From assembly GCA_019415985.1 (NCBI GenBank), contig DXYE01000002.1, positions 4,636 through 64,763 on the forward strand: a DNA stretch of 60,128 bases. The letters are read 5' to 3'. Below are positions 52,052 through 60,128 of this stretch, one piece after another. Below the pieces are notes generated by a model. The model was not told the DNA's origin. It made no database searches and worked only from the letters and a program-made list of their open reading frames with translations. The first letter of the stretch is position 1; the number at the start of each line of letters is the position of its first letter. The position numbers were made by a program, and so were the translations under genes. The stretch comes from Clostridiales bacterium. GTDB lineage: Bacteria; Bacillota; Clostridia; Oscillospirales; CAG-272.

Positions 52052-52592
52052 ATGAGCAAGAAAATCATGATCTTAAACGGCAGTCCCCGCCGGAAGGGGA
52101 ACACCTCCGCTCTGGTGAAAGCGTTTACCGAGGGCGCGGAAAGTGCGGGCAATACCGTGGCGGAGTTTTTCCTGGATTCCATGAACATCCACGGTTGTAA
52201 GCGGTCACAGCGGCCTGGACTGTCCCTGTATCCAAAAGGACGATATGTCTCAAATTTATCCGGCAGTAAAAGAATGTGACGTGGTAGTGCTGGCCACACC
52301 GCTCTACTACTGGAACATGAGCGGCCAGATTCGGACGGCCATTGACCGACTCTTTGCCTTGGAGGAAGGGGACGGAAATCTACTTCGTGGGCATGACAGA
52401 GCTTCTGCCCTTTTAATGGCGGCGGAGGGTCACGGCTTTGAGGATGTTGTTACATACTACGATCATCTCATGGAGCATCTGCGCTGGAAGAATCTCGGCC
52501 ATGTTTTGGCTGGAGGTAATGGAGACGTAGGCGACATTGACGGTAAGCCGGAACTGCAGAAAGCTCGCGAGCTGGGCAAATCTATTCAATAA
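52052..52592 (+). pseudogene. second flavodoxin-like reductase, frameshifted
   Basis: The N-terminal frame starts MSKKIMILNGSPRRKGNTSA and is good up to the GC of NIHGCK at about 52198. From there the protein continues in a frame shifted by one base (CPCIQKDDMSQIYPAVKECD, then PLYYWNMSGQIRTAID) to the stop at 52592. Dropping one A at 52199-52200 restores a full-length protein of about 180 residues, related to the upstream gene. It may be a real null mutation or a sequence error; the rest of the gene shows no other damage. Confidence 0.75.
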
Positions 52593-52617
52593 TTTTTATG
52601 GAAAGGAAGTAATTGTA

Positions 52618-53115
52618 ATGAATAAGATCAATTTGGCTCAGGCCTCAAGACTGACCTCACCGAACCCGGTAACGGTGGTATGCACTCAGAAACCGGACGG
52701 CTCCACGAACCTGGCAACGGTATCCTGGTGGACGTACCTTTCCTTCAATCCCAGCATGATCGCCTACGCCATGGCCAAGACCTCTTACAGCGGCGAGATG
52801 GTGCGGGAAAACCGGAAGGTGATCGTCACAATTCCCGGTGCCGGGATTGCCGATGCCGTGATGGGCTGCGGCAGTACAACGGGGCGCAATACCGACAAGG
52901 TATCAAAATTTAACATCGAACTGGCGAATGTGGAAGGAAGCACGATTCAGATTCCGAAGCACAGCCGTGTGGCTATCGTCTGCACACTGAAAGAATACCA
53001 TGAAGTGGGCGATCACTATCTGTACATCTGTGATGTGGAGCAGGTTTACGGGGGCGAGTCGGAGGAGGCGCTGTTTGCCTGGAATGGCTACTCCCAGCTT
53101 CGCCCGGCAAAGTAA
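52618..53115 (+). CDS. flavin reductase family protein (FMN-binding split barrel)
   Basis: About 165 residues from the ATG at 52618 (GGAAAGGAAG upstream). NPVTVVCTQKPDGSTNLATV, WWTYLSFNPSMIAYAMAK and NRKVIVTIPGAGIADAVMGC match the flavin-reductase-like split barrel, followed by the TLKEYHEVGDHYLYICDVEQ strand pair. Such proteins reduce flavin for partner oxygenases or act as flavoproteins themselves. Fifth gene of the operon. Confidence 0.88.
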   Translation: MNKINLAQASRLTSPNPVTVVCTQKPDGSTNLATVSWWTYLSFNPSMIAYAMAKTSYSGEMVRENRKVIVTIPGAGIADAVMGCGSTTGRNTDKVSKFNIELANVEGSTIQIPKHSRVAIVCTLKEYHEVGDHYLYICDVEQVYGGESEEALFAWNGYSQLRPAK

Positions 53116-53129
53116 AGGAGGAATGCGAA

Positions 53130-53648
53130 ATGGACTTTTTACAGCTTGCGGCTGACCGCTATTCTGTCCGTTCCTTCTCAGACCGCCCCATTGAGCGGGA
53201 AAAAATGGATCGGATCTTGAAAGCCGGGCAGCTTGCGCCGACAGCGGTCAATTTCCAGCCGCAGAAAATTTACATCCTGAAAAGCAGAGAGGCCACCCAA
53301 AAAATTCGCTCTCTCACGCAATTTGCTTATAACGCTCCGGTGGTTCTGCTTTTCTGCACGGATACCACAAAGGTATGGAGAAGCCCTGTGGAGCATGGCT
53401 ATGACACCGGGGAGATGGATGTAAGCATCGTATGCACACACATGATGCTGGAGGCCTGGGAGCTGGGGATCGGCTCCGTGTGGGTGCGGGGCTTTGATTC
53501 CCGGAAGGTCGCGGAAGCTTTTGATCTGCCGAAACAGATCAAACCTGTCTGCCTGCTTCCGATCGGCTATCCCAGCGAAATGTCTGTCCCCTATGCGGAG
53601 TGGCACAATACCTACCGCCCACTAAGCGAAATGGTGGAGGAGCGATAA
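53130..53648 (+). CDS. nitroreductase family protein
   Basis: 172 residues. DRYSVRSFSDRPIEREKMDR and ILKAGQLAPTAVNFQPQKIY are the FMN-binding start of the NfsB/TdsD-like family. GIGSVWVRGFD and LPIGYPSEMSVPYAEW mark the C-terminal part. It reduces nitro groups, quinones or flavins with NAD(P)H. It starts 14 nt after the previous stop, with AAAGGAGG. Confidence 0.92.
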   Translation: MDFLQLAADRYSVRSFSDRPIEREKMDRILKAGQLAPTAVNFQPQKIYILKSREATQKIRSLTQFAYNAPVVLLFCTDTTKVWRSPVEHGYDTGEMDVSIVCTHMMLEAWELGIGSVWVRGFDSRKVAEAFDLPKQIKPVCLLPIGYPSEMSVPYAEWHNTYRPLSEMVEER

Positions 53649-53713
53649 AGACTGTGGTTGAAAAGCCACAGAACACGATAAAAATCTCAAAAATAAGAAT
53701 CCGAGGTGACAGC

Positions 53714-53925
53714 ATGGAAATTACAAAACAGACAACAATGGGAGAAATGCTTGCCTATGACAAGGCATAGCTTATGCTCTGATTCAGTCTGGAATGCACT
53801 GTATCGGCTGCCCAACTTCCATTGGGGAATCGTTGGAACAGACTTGCATAGTGCATGGGCTTGATTCTGACCAAGTATTACAGTCAATTACCAAATATTT
53901 CTCTGAAAAAAAGACGACTGTGTAA
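53714..53925 (+). pseudogene. DUF1858 domain protein, frameshifted
   Basis: It starts MEITKQTTMGEMLAYDKA and then hits TAG. In another frame the family continues: ALIQSGMHCIGCPTSIGESL and CIVHGLDSDQVLQSI, to TAA at 53925. The CxxC in MHCIGC, with the HG motif, is the DUF1858 core found on disproportionating or hybrid-cluster-like redox proteins. Removing two bases (or adding one) near 53768 restores about 70 residues. It is the last recognisable gene of the flavoenzyme operon. Confidence 0.75.
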
Positions 53926-53936
53926 TCCATAAGGAA

Positions 53937-53974
53937 CGACAGAGGGATTGGCTTTTTCGCCAATCCCTCTGTCG
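53937..53974 (+). terminator. strong hairpin ending the flavoenzyme operon
   Basis: Perfect 16-bp stem CGACAGAGGGATTGGC / GCCAATCCCTCTGTCG with a TTTTTC loop. There is no U tract after it, so termination may be incomplete or need a factor. Confidence 0.55.
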
Positions 53975-53984
53975 GTATCTAAAA

Positions 53985-55528
53985 GGTTTGGACGCGATGG
54001 GATGTAACGTGGGAGAAGCAATCACAGGTACGCAAGTAACAAAGCTTGAAGATTTCCAACGGCTGATTAACGATTGTATGAATGGCGACATTGCTTTAAT
54101 CGTTACAAAATCTATTTCCGGATTTGCAAGAAATACCCTTGATACGTTGTAGTATGTGCGTATGCTCGAAAAAAAAGGTATTGCCGTATTCTTTGAGAAA
54201 GAAAATCTAAATACGCTGACTATGGACGGTGAATTGTTGCTTGTTATTTTTAGTTCTGTCGCACAGCAGGAAGTTGAAAAATCTTTCTGCTAATGTAAAA
54301 AGGGCTTGAATATGCAGCGCGGCGAATTGGTAGGATTTTAAGGCCGTTAGGTATATGAATCTCCCCCAGTGGACAAAACGATTACCGTCAATGAAGAAAC
54401 CGAGATTGTGCGCTATATCTTCAAGCGTTACATTGAGGGGCGGGCGGTTCTGTAATAGCACAAGAATTACAGAATTTTGGCTATATAACCATATGCGGCA
54501 GTACTACGTGGACTGAAACTACGGTAATTGGTATTATCAAAAACGAAAAATACAAAGGTAATATTTTGATGGGGAAAACCTTTACACTAAACCCTATTTC
54601 AAAACGTTGTTTAGATAACTTTGGTGAGGAAGCTCAATTCTATATCCGCGACCATCATGAGCGATTATTTCCGACAAAAATTTTGACGCTGCACAAGAGA
54701 AACTGAAACGTCGAGCAAAGCCGCGCCGTTTAAGTACTGACGGTAAACATGAAAAATTCAGTCGAAAATATGCGTTTAGCTGTTTGCTTGAATATGGTTT
54801 TTGCGGCGGTACTCTCACAAGGCGAAGCTGGTACAGCTGATCACAATATAAAAATTATTTGGCAATGTGTAACAGCTAGCAAGAAAGGCAAAAAATTATG
54901 TCCCGACAGCAAGGGCATAGCAGATGCAATGTAGAACAAGCCTTTATTGAGTCCTATCGTCTGCTTTGTCAAAATAATAAAGACGTACTGGACGAGTTTA
55001 TCTTTCGGACAGAAGAAGCCTTATCGGCCGGAAACGCCGGGAAGCGGTTAGCAAAAACTAAAAAGGACATTAAGGCTCTTGAAGCAAAACTGGCAAAACT
55101 TGTTGATATGCAACCAGATGAAATCATTGACAAGGCAACATATGAAGCAAAATACCTCACGTTATCAGAGCAGATAGAGCAGTTAAAAGATACCCGGCGA
55201 GGATTAGATGAAGCGTCGGAAACCGAAAGCACTATGAAGCGCCGCATTTCTGAATGTTAGAAAGACACTTGAACAAAATGAAGTGCTTAACACATTTGAT
55301 CGATATGTTTTTGAAAGCATAGTTGAAAAAGTTATTGTAGAAGGGTATAATGAAGATAGCAACAATGCCCCTGCTTTACTAACCCTTATCTACAAAACAG
55401 GCTTTAAGAATAGCGTTGACGGTACGGCTCATAAGCCGCCGTGGAAAGAACAGCAAGGCAGCAAAATAAAGCGCCGGTTTGTGTTCCCATACAACCGGCA
55501 GGGCAAAATTAATACGTTTACATTATAG
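53985..55528 (+). pseudogene. decayed large serine recombinase (TnpX-like family)
   Basis: Frame pieces in family order: ITGTQVTKLEDFQRLINDCM, VTKSISGFARNTLDTL, KGIAVFFEKENLNTLTMDGE, SSVAQQEVEKS, GSTTWTETTVIGIIKNEKYK, a Cys-rich zinc ribbon (CGG, then WQCVTASKKGKKLCPDSKG), a coiled coil (RLAKTKKDIKALEAKLAKLV) and ESIVEKVIVEGYN near the end. At least four internal stops and several frameshifts separate them. The N-terminal part with the catalytic Ser is missing. This is the integrase of a conjugative or mobilisable element of Firmicutes, now dead. Confidence 0.85.
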
Positions 55529-55609
55529 CAACAGCCTATGTGGAGTACGTTGTGTTGATGGCACGGGCCGGAAAGCTAATAAAATTTATATCATACATAG
55601 GAGGTTTTT

Positions 55610-56026
55610 ATGGACTGGAGAACACTGTTTAACATTGCAAAAGAGAAATTGAAGCCCAGAACGATCTCTCCTTTTATCGACGCTGGAGGCGTTGCCGCCG
55701 CCATTCTGACCGAAAAGGAAAATGTATACACAGGTGTCTGTATCGATACATCGTGTACCCTGGGAATGTGTGCGGAAAGAAATGCTATCGCCAACATGAT
55801 TACAAACGGCGAAAGTAAAATCGTCAAGCTGGTCTGTGTTATGACAGATGGCCATGTTGGTTCTCCCTGCGGCGCTTGCCGCGAATTTTTAATGCAGCTT
55901 GATAAAGACAGTCCGCAGATGGAGATATTAGTCGATCAGGACACCGGCAGGGCAGTTCGGTTAAAGGAACTGATGCCCGATTGGTGGGGCACGCAGGCGT
56001 TCAAGGAAAACGGAACCCTATCATAA
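55610..56026 (+). CDS. cytidine deaminase family protein
   Basis: 138 residues. Zinc site CAERNAIANM (the CAE with catalytic Glu) and SPCGACREFL (PCxxC), spaced as in tetrameric cytidine deaminases. TSCTLGMCAER is common to clostridial Cdd and to blasticidin-S-deaminase-like enzymes. It deaminates cytidine or deoxycytidine for salvage, or a nucleoside analogue. AGGAGG precedes the ATG. It directly follows the recombinase remnant, so it may have arrived with the element. Confidence 0.88.
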   Translation: MDWRTLFNIAKEKLKPRTISPFIDAGGVAAAILTEKENVYTGVCIDTSCTLGMCAERNAIANMITNGESKIVKLVCVMTDGHVGSPCGACREFLMQLDKDSPQMEILVDQDTGRAVRLKELMPDWWGTQAFKENGTLS

Positions 56027-56153
56027 GTTAAAGACGCATCGAACCCCGCAAGAAATTTAATGCATTTTTGATAATAAAATCCCCGTATGCAGACGACAAA
56101 TATTCAACGGTCAGGAGAATAATAAAATACCGTTTAGGAGAAGGAGGCTTCCC

Positions 56154-56672
56154 ATGGAAATAGAAACAAACCGATTGGTCATGCGGGAGATGACAGAAAA
56201 GGATTTACCTGCACTGGCTGAGATCCTGCAGGATAAGGATGTCATGTACGCATATGAGCATGCATTTTCCGATTCGGAGGTTCGGGAGTGGTTCGACAGG
56301 CAGACCCAGCGGTATCGCGAATATGACCATAAATTCGGGCTGTGGGCCGTTGATCTAAAGGAAACCGGCCAAATGATCGGTCAATGCGGGTTAACCTTAC
56401 AGGAATACAAAGGAGAGAAGGTTTTGGAAATCGGTTATCTTTTACAGAAAGCCTTTTGGCACCGCGGATACGCGACGGAAGCGGCAGAAGCCTGTAAACA
56501 GTATGCCTTTGAAATTTTGAACCGTGACGAGGTATGCTCTATCATACGCGATACAAACATAGCCTCTCAAAATGTAGCGAGACGCATCGGCATGACCAAA
56601 AAAGGCGGCTTTGTAAAGCATTATTACAATATGGACATGCCGCACTGGCTGTTTTCAGTAAGCAAAGCCTAA
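56154..56672 (+). CDS. GNAT family N-acetyltransferase (RimJ/RimL type)
   Basis: 172 residues. TNRLVMREMTEKDLPALAEI at the start, GLWAVDLKETGQMIGQCGL, the acetyl-CoA segment YLLQKAFWHRGYATEAAEAC and NIASQNVARRIGMTKKG. This is the Acetyltransf_3 class that modifies ribosomal-protein or small-molecule amines. AGGAGAAGGAGG precedes the ATG. Confidence 0.9.
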   Translation: MEIETNRLVMREMTEKDLPALAEILQDKDVMYAYEHAFSDSEVREWFDRQTQRYREYDHKFGLWAVDLKETGQMIGQCGLTLQEYKGEKVLEIGYLLQKAFWHRGYATEAAEACKQYAFEILNRDEVCSIIRDTNIASQNVARRIGMTKKGGFVKHYYNMDMPHWLFSVSKA

Positions 56673-56939
56673 GGCGGCTTTCATAATGGATACGACCCGT
56701 TGACTTGAATTACGTTGCGATAGCACAGCCGTCTTCAGATGCGCCAAACACACATTGTATGCAGGTCCAAAAAGGTTCACAATTTCAAACATTCGGCGGC
56801 AGCGACAAATGTTTTTCATAAACTGCATTCATTTATGTGCTTTATCTCCTTTAGGCGCCTGTTTTCTATAATATACGCAGACTTCGCAGAAAACGCACTG
56901 TAAAAAACGAATCGATTTGCATTCCGACTAAAACAGCGT

Positions 56940-56981
56940 GGCGCCGGCCGGTGCGTGCATCGTCACGCATCGGCCGGCGCC
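56940..56981 (-). terminator. GC-rich hairpin downstream of the methyltransferase
   Basis: 18-bp stem GGCGCCGGCCGGTGCGTG / CACGCATCGGCCGGCGCC with one G-U pair and a 6-nt loop. It lies 24 nt after the methyltransferase stop on the minus strand and is followed there by ACGCTGTTTTAG. Probably the terminator of the thrS-methyltransferase unit. Confidence 0.6.
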
Positions 56982-57004
56982 CTCAAAGATAAATCTGCGA
57001 TTTT

Positions 57005-57646
57005 TTACTGAACAGCGCTTCTGTTTTTTTGGATCTCAAAGATACCCGCACAAACAGATACCGGCTCAAAGGTTACCGACGCCCCCGACGGAACGCGCAG
57101 CGTGTCTGCCGTAAAGTAAAACTCCTCCGCATCCCATCGGTCGGAAAACAGCCGTCTGCACCTTTCCATTGCGCTATGATCCGTAAACGCCACATCACCG
57201 ATATACAGAGCTCCATCCGGTGCCAGGATGCGGAGCAGTTCCGTGATAAAGACTTCCTTTTGGCTGTCGTTCAGATGATGGAGCGCATACGTGCTGAGGA
57301 TGCAGTCAAATTCCCGGTCCCCTATTTCCTGCGGCAGACCGCGGGAAAAATCATGGACAAACAGAGTAGCCTCAGGCATCTTTTTCTTTGCGGTTTCCGC
57401 CATCTTTTCGGAAAAGTCGATCCCCGTAATTTGATAGCCACGCTGATATAATTTGGATGTCAGCACAGCCGTACCAAATCCGATATCCAGTACGCGGCTA
57501 TGCTCAGGATACCGGCAGATTTTGCGGTATATCCGGTTTTGAACCTCGCTGTAACCGGCGAAAGGGTAGGTATTGTCCCTTTCACTGGACGCCACAAAAC
57601 CGTCATATTGTCCGGCCCACTCGTCAAAGCCCTTCTGATCTCTCAT
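57005..57646 (-). CDS. class I SAM-dependent methyltransferase
   Basis: 213 residues. FDEWAGQYDGFV at the start, SAM loop VLDIGFGTAVLTSKLYQRGY, ITGIDFSEKMAETAKKKMP, then LSTYALHHLNDSQK. This is the Methyltransf_11/25 group; YrrT-like proteins of Firmicutes are close in layout. Substrate unknown. It is 40 bp downstream of thrS on the same strand. Confidence 0.85.
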   Translation of the reverse strand: MRDQKGFDEWAGQYDGFVASSERDNTYPFAGYSEVQNRIYRKICRYPEHSRVLDIGFGTAVLTSKLYQRGYQITGIDFSEKMAETAKKKMPEATLFVHDFSRGLPQEIGDREFDCILSTYALHHLNDSQKEVFITELLRILAPDGALYIGDVAFTDHSAMERCRRLFSDRWDAEEFYFTADTLRVPSGASVTFEPVSVCAGIFEIQKNRSAVQ

Positions 57647-57686
57647 AAAGCCCCTTACCTCTTCGGCCTCCGTTTCCGGAGGATGA

Positions 57687-59624
57687 TTATTTAGCCTTTG
57701 TTTCTATTTCCTCAACGACGCGGCGCAGGAAAAGGTCCGGCTCCAGGACCCCCTCGTCTCCATTCCTTCGCGAGCGCACGGAGACTGTCCCGGCAGCCGC
57801 CTCCTTTTCGCCAATCACAAGCATATATGGGATTTTCTGCAATTGGGCCTCGCGGATTTTATATCCGATCTTTTCATTGCGGCCGTCCACTTCAACCCGA
57901 ATGCCGAGAGCAGTGCAGCGGTCGGCAAGCGCCTTGGCGGCATCAAGCTGGTTATCCCCGATCGGCAGAATCCGAATCTGCGTGGGCGCCATCCACAGCG
58001 GCAGTGCGCCCGCGTATTTTTCAAGCAGCAGTGCAAGCGTGCGTTCGTAGCAGCCGAGAGAGGAACGGTGTATGATATACGGCGTTGCGGGGGTTCCGTC
58101 GCGGTCCGTGTATTCCATACCGAACTTTTTGGCCAGCAGCATGTCGATCTGCAGCGTGATCAGCGTATCCTCCTTGCCGTGGACGTTTTTGATCTGAATA
58201 TCGAGCTTAGGACCATAGAACGCCGCCTCGTCGATACCGATTTTATAAGGTATGCCCAGCTTATCCAGCAGGTTGCCCATAATGGTCTGCGCCTCATCCC
58301 ATTGTTCCGGCGTGCCCTCGTATTTATCCGTCCGTGCAGGATCCCACTGAGAGAAGCGATAGGAGCAATCCTCCTCCAGACCAAGCGTTTCCAGCATATA
58401 TTTCGCGAGTTCCAGACAGCCCTTGAACTCCTCCTCGAGCTGGTCCGGGCGTATGATCAGATGCCCTTCCGCAAGCGTGAACTGTCTGACCCGAATAAGA
58501 CCATGCATCTCACCGGAATCTTCGTTGCGGAACAGCGTAGAGGTTTCGGCAAGCCGCATGGGCAGCTCCCGATAGGAACGCTTTTTATTCAGGAACACCT
58601 GGTACTGAAACGGGCAAGTCATGGGTCTCAGCGCAAATACCTCCGCGTTTTCATCGTCCGGGTCTCCGAGAATAAACATGCCGTCCCTGTAATGATCCCA
58701 ATGTCCGGATATTTTATAGAGCTCCCGCTTAGCCATAAAGGGTGTTTTCGTCAGCAAATAGCCCCTGCGCTGCTCCTCGTCCTCCACAAACCTCTGGAGG
58801 AGCTGAATGACGCGCGCGCCCTTGGGCAGCAGTATCGGAAGCCCCTGACCGATAACATCCGCGGTGGTAAAATACTCCAGTTCTCTGCCGATTTTGTTGT
58901 GGTCGCGCTTCTTTGCTTCCTCGACAGCCGTCAGATATGCCTCTAGCTGATCCTTCTGCGGATAAGCGGCGCCGTAGATGCGCTGCAGCATTTTATTTTT
59001 TTGGTCACCTTTCCAGTATGCGCCTGTACAGGCGGTTAGCCTAAAGGCTTTTACAGCGCCTGTCGAGAACAGATGCGGTCCGGCGCACAGATCTATATAT
59101 TCCCCCTGGCGGTAAAAGGAGATCGTCGCCCCCTCCGGCAGCTCCTCAATAAGCTGCACCTTGTAGGGCTCATTGCGTTCGCTCATAAACGCAATCGCCT
59201 CGTCGCGCGGAAGCTCAAAACGCTCCAGCTTCAAATTTTCCTTGACGATTTTCTTCATTTCCGCTTCCAATCTGGTCAGCGCCTCGGGCGTAAACGGCGT
59301 TTCACAGTCGAAATCATAATAAAAGCCGTTGTCGATAGCCGGTCCGATGCCCAGCTTCGCATCCGGATACAGGCGCTTGACAGCCTGCGCGAGAATATGG
59401 GACGCTGTATGACGGAATATCTTTTTTCCCTCCTCATCCTCAAAGGTCAGCAAACGGACCTCTGCATCAGCGTCGACGGTGTGCGTCAGTTCCGTCACTG
59501 CCCCGCCGCATATCGCGCCAATGACGTCGCGGGTCATCAGCCCCGCCTCACGCGCGGCGTCGTAAATGGTCAGCGGTCCCTTACATACGAGCGGTTCTGC
59601 TCCATAAAATAAAATTTTAAACAT
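57687..59624 (-). CDS. thrS: threonyl-tRNA synthetase
   Basis: 645 residues, full length. The N-terminal TGS domain (about 1-62) is followed by the editing SAD domain with HTASHILAQAV and FYYDFD. The class II core has the zinc and active-site parts: MTCPFQYQVF (zinc Cys), RNEDSGEMHGLIRVRQFTLA and IHRSSLGCYERTLALLLEKY. The anticodon-binding domain ends the protein (RILPIGDNQLDAAKALADRC). GAGGG precedes the ATG. I saw no T-box in the about 100 nt before it. Confidence 0.97.
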   Translation of the reverse strand: MFKILFYGAEPLVCKGPLTIYDAAREAGLMTRDVIGAICGGAVTELTHTVDADAEVRLLTFEDEEGKKIFRHTASHILAQAVKRLYPDAKLGIGPAIDNGFYYDFDCETPFTPEALTRLEAEMKKIVKENLKLERFELPRDEAIAFMSERNEPYKVQLIEELPEGATISFYRQGEYIDLCAGPHLFSTGAVKAFRLTACTGAYWKGDQKNKMLQRIYGAAYPQKDQLEAYLTAVEEAKKRDHNKIGRELEYFTTADVIGQGLPILLPKGARVIQLLQRFVEDEEQRRGYLLTKTPFMAKRELYKISGHWDHYRDGMFILGDPDDENAEVFALRPMTCPFQYQVFLNKKRSYRELPMRLAETSTLFRNEDSGEMHGLIRVRQFTLAEGHLIIRPDQLEEEFKGCLELAKYMLETLGLEEDCSYRFSQWDPARTDKYEGTPEQWDEAQTIMGNLLDKLGIPYKIGIDEAAFYGPKLDIQIKNVHGKEDTLITLQIDMLLAKKFGMEYTDRDGTPATPYIIHRSSLGCYERTLALLLEKYAGALPLWMAPTQIRILPIGDNQLDAAKALADRCTALGIRVEVDGRNEKIGYKIREAQLQKIPYMLVIGEKEAAAGTVSVRSRRNGDEGVLEPDLFLRRVVEEIETKAK

Positions 59625-59714
59625 TATATTTCCCTCTTTTCTGTATTATTTCGAACAATAAAGTATAAAATCGCCGGCATACAGCGCCTACGAAGAACAG
59701 CGTCCCGCCATAAA

Positions 59715-59742
59715 AGAAAAAAATAGTAACCCGCCGCCGGGT
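59715..59742 (-). terminator. intrinsic terminator upstream of thrS
   Basis: ACCCG-GCGG-CGGGT on the minus strand (59729-59742), followed by TTACTATTTTTTT. It should end the transcript of the broken XRE gene and insulate thrS. Confidence 0.65.
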
Positions 59743-59758
59743 GAGACAGCTTTCTGCG

Positions 59759-60106
59759 TTATAAAGCCTCTTCAAGAGCATCTATCTGCTTCTTTATTTC
59801 TTCAAGCTCAGCGTCCGTAACGGTAAATACGCGGGGATCGGCCGCCGCACTCTGTCATTTTCAATGTACGGAGCTTCCCTTCCCCGACCGATCAGTTTAC
59901 CTCCGAATTGTCTGTCCGGCCCAGCAGGTAATCCACAGAGCAGTCGAGGTAATCAGCTGTGCGGGCAATTTTATCACACGCAGGAAGCACAGACTTCTTT
60001 TCCAAATCATATATTGTATTTCTCTCCTATCGCATTTTTACAGCAGCACTTTTACAGGAATGGCTTTTTCTTTGCACCGTTCTTTAATTTTATTAGATAA
60101 TAGGTA
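59759..60106 (-). pseudogene. broken XRE-family regulator at the window edge
   Basis: Pieces in three frames: SNKIKERCKEKAIPVKVLL then TAA; YDLEKKSVLPACDKIARTAD plus YLDCSVDYLLGRTDNSEVN then TGA; and DPRVFTVTDAELEEIKKQID ending LEEAL at 59759. The first two are the helix-turn-helix domain of a small XRE protein. At least two frame breaks separate them. Confidence 0.6.
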
Positions 60107-60128
60107 ATTTAGTACAAAATCAGCCCCC

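Noticed and set aside
52190..52210. Programmed frameshift in the flavodoxin-like gene
   Set aside because: No slippery heptamer or stimulatory stem at the site; the related upstream gene has no such shift.
57843..58946. 367-residue plus-strand frame
   Set aside because: Antisense shadow of thrS, which has full family motifs.
59625..59728. T-box leader for thrS
   Set aside because: Only about 100 nt separate thrS from the upstream terminator, too short for a T-box, and no core motif is present.
1..60128. CRISPR arrays, tRNA or rRNA genes
   Set aside because: No regularly spaced repeats, no cloverleaf with the GGTTCRANNCC arm and no rRNA signatures were seen on reading both strands; a dedicated scan was not possible.

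Overview
The window looks like a chromosomal segment of an anaerobic Firmicute of the class Clostridia. The evidence is an oxygen-sensitive [FeFe]-hydrogenase maturation set (HydE, HydG, HydF and a TM1266-type regulator), ribosomal protein L27 with the Firmicutes N-terminal extension next to its Prp protease, a secreted SLH-domain surface protein, purine-rich Shine-Dalgarno sites throughout, and small clostridial families such as DUF951. I cannot name a species. No tRNA, rRNA or CRISPR array was seen.

Layout. 0-9 kb is housekeeping on the minus strand: pgeF, rsmG, a DUF4190 membrane protein, a Sua5-type t6A synthase, a frameshifted small gene, prfA, a DUF951 protein, cysS and cysE. 9.6-20 kb has a plus-strand EamA transporter, then hydF, an XRE regulator with a dead GNAT gene, and hydG-hydE-TM1266. 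It ends with two related multi-pass membrane proteins. A strong promoter with a terminator about 120 nt downstream and no reading frame (17.29-17.45 kb) is a candidate small RNA or leader. 20-34 kb is on the plus strand: secA, trmL, a HIT protein, then carbohydrate genes (GT4 glycosyltransferase, GH94-like phosphorylase, GH2 glycosidase), a ComEC-like metallo-hydrolase and a Cu/Zn-superoxide dismutase homologue. 34-44 kb is on the minus strand: a 930-residue SLH protein, rplU-prp-rpmA, folD, lgt with an unusual tail, and a pair of M16 peptidases. 45-47.4 kb holds a WecB/TagA glycosyltransferase and an RlmD-type methyltransferase.

47.4-55.5 kb is the accessory part. A divergent HxlR regulator controls, by inference, an operon of flavin-dependent redox genes: an Old Yellow Enzyme-type reductase with an Fe-S motif, an NTF2-like protein, two flavodoxin-like reductases (one frameshifted), a flavin-reductase split-barrel protein, a nitroreductase and a frameshifted DUF1858 gene. 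Mobile-element debris lies on both sides: fragments of an XRE regulator and a Spo0A-C-like protein on the left, and a heavily decayed large serine recombinase on the right. I read this as a horizontally acquired, partly decaying electrophile or xenobiotic reduction module. It is the most system-like accessory locus here. The window ends with a cytidine deaminase, a GNAT acetyltransferase, a SAM methyltransferase, thrS and a broken XRE gene.

Several near-consensus sigma-A promoters (-35 and -10 boxes 17 nt apart) could be read directly. They lie upstream of cysE, the XRE gene, the candidate small RNA, the GH2 gene, the SLH gene, rplU, the M16 pair, wecB and hxlR. All calls come from reading the sequence; no database search was run.
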